NCBI GenBank assembly: GCA_001795165.1
Contig: MGNS01000053.1
Location: 6,828 to 13,075, forward strand
Direction: 5' to 3'
Origin: Chloroflexi bacterium RBG_16_57_11
Lineage (GTDB): Bacteria; Chloroflexota; Anaerolineae; Anaerolineales; UBA4823
Length of the DNA stretch: 6,248 nucleotides
Below, piece by piece: positions 5,604 through 6,248 of the stretch. The position numbers and the translations under genes are program-made. Position 1 is the first letter of the stretch. Every line of letters begins with the position of its first letter. The notes below the pieces were generated by a model that had not been told where the DNA came from, did no database searches, and saw only the letters and a program-made list of their open reading frames with translations.

Positions 5604-5637
5604 TGGTGGAAAATCCGAGTATAAAAAGGATACGCGT

Positions 5638-6248
5638 TTGACGAATCGAGGCGTTCTCTACGGGCTGGGAGCCTACCTGATGTGGGGTTTCTTCCCGTTA
5701 TATTTCAAGCTGCTCCAGAACGTGCCGGCAATAGAAATCCTTGGAAACCGCATCGTGTGGTCATTCTTCTTTCTGGCCGGGATTATCAGTTTGCGGAAAG
5801 ACTGGAAACGTATGCGACAGTCTGCACTCAAGCCGCGCACGTTGTTGATTTATACGATCTCCGCCTGTCTGCTGGCCGTCAACTGGCTGATCTATGTATG
5901 GGGTGTGAACGCAGGCTTTGTCGTCGAGACCAGCCTGGGCTATTTCATCAACCCGCTGCTCAACGTGGTGCTGGGAGTGGTTTTTCTGCATGAAAGGCTG
6001 CGCCTAATGCAATGGGCTCCGGTGGGGCTGGCAACGTTGGGGGTGATTTACTTAACCGTGAATTACGGGCAGCTTCCATGGATTGCGCTGGCGCTGGCAT
6101 TCTCATTTGGAATGTACGGACTGGTGAAAAAGACCGCCCCACTTGGATCTTTGCACGGGCTGACCCTGGAGACAGGCATCCTCTTTACCCCCGCAACACT
6201 TTATTTGCTGCTGGCAGCGAACAGGAGCACGACCGGAGGCCACACCCC
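5638..6248 (+). CDS. rarD: RarD, EamA-family permease, N-terminal two thirds (cut by window end)
   Basis: An inner-membrane protein of the drug/metabolite transporter superfamily, annotated in E. coli as the chloramphenicol-sensitivity protein RarD; its transported substrate is not established. The 203 complete codons align along their length with E. coli RarD (about 296 residues): GVLYGLGAYLMWGFFPLYFKL, EILGNRIVWSFFF (33-45), NWLIYVWGV (82-90), ETSLGYFINPLLNVVLG (97-113), FLHERLRLMQW (116-126) and AFSFGMYGLVKK (154-165). About 90 residues lie beyond the window. The start is TTG at 5638, chosen because AAGGA (5626-5630) lies 7 bases upstream and the protein then begins MTNRGVLYG, as RarD proteins do; the next in-frame ATG (5680) is inside the first helix. 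One family position is changed: the usual His in EILxHR is Asn37. It follows a strong terminator, so it is its own unit. Confidence 0.92.
   Translation, partial: MTNRGVLYGLGAYLMWGFFPLYFKLLQNVPAIEILGNRIVWSFFFLAGIISLRKDWKRMRQSALKPRTLLIYTISACLLAVNWLIYVWGVNAGFVVETSLGYFINPLLNVVLGVVFLHERLRLMQWAPVGLATLGVIYLTVNYGQLPWIALALAFSFGMYGLVKKTAPLGSLHGLTLETGILFTPATLYLLLAANRSTTGGHT

Noticed and set aside
5620..5625. TATAAA as the -10 of rarD
   Set aside because: A start from it would fall only a few bases before the TTG codon, removing the AAGGA ribosome site, and no -35 is found upstream.

Overview
The window reads as bacterial chromosome. The protein style suggests a Chloroflexota bacterium, probably of the Anaerolineae: a long class II aldolase, a Nudix protein with its characteristic C-terminal tail, GyrI-like and ABM-type small proteins, and moderately GC-rich codon use. 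This placement is inferred from recognition alone; no rRNA or marker gene is present. I see no tRNA, rRNA, CRISPR array, transposase or phage gene.

Layout. (1) 1-678, plus: the 3' part of a multi-domain c-type cytochrome with two visible CxxCH haem sites and the tail of a third domain. (2) 679-873: spacer with no recognisable gene. (3) 874-1335 and 1418-1879, minus: two tandem paralogous GyrI-like (effector-binding fold) proteins, about 62% identical by hand count. (4) 1880-2035: a divergent control region with a near-consensus sigma-70 promoter on the plus strand, a perfect 9+4+9 palindrome at its predicted start site, and a possible minus-strand -10 overlapping the palindrome. (5) 2036-2293, plus: a small protein with one C-terminal membrane segment. 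(6) 2454-2747, minus: an ABM-fold protein. (7) 2996-5431, plus: an apparent transcription unit with an extended -10 promoter, a large class II aldolase, a Nudix hydrolase, a small two-helix membrane protein and a strong intrinsic terminator. (8) 5432-5637: spacer carrying a 53-bp near-perfect palindrome. (9) 5638-6248, plus: the start of rarD, a 10-helix EamA-family permease cut by the window end.

How the parts relate. The aldolase, Nudix and small membrane genes look co-transcribed, since one promoter and one terminator bracket them. The GyrI-like pair and the divergent membrane-protein gene appear to share one operator. Its core, GAAC-N4-GTTC, fits either a TetR-type operator or the Gram-positive type of LexA box. 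The second option is notable because the E. coli GyrI protein SbmC is itself SOS-induced. No regulator gene lies in the window, so the controlling protein is unknown. The aldolase keeps its zinc histidines but departs from the canonical phosphate-binding and catalytic-loop motifs, so its substrate should not be taken for granted.
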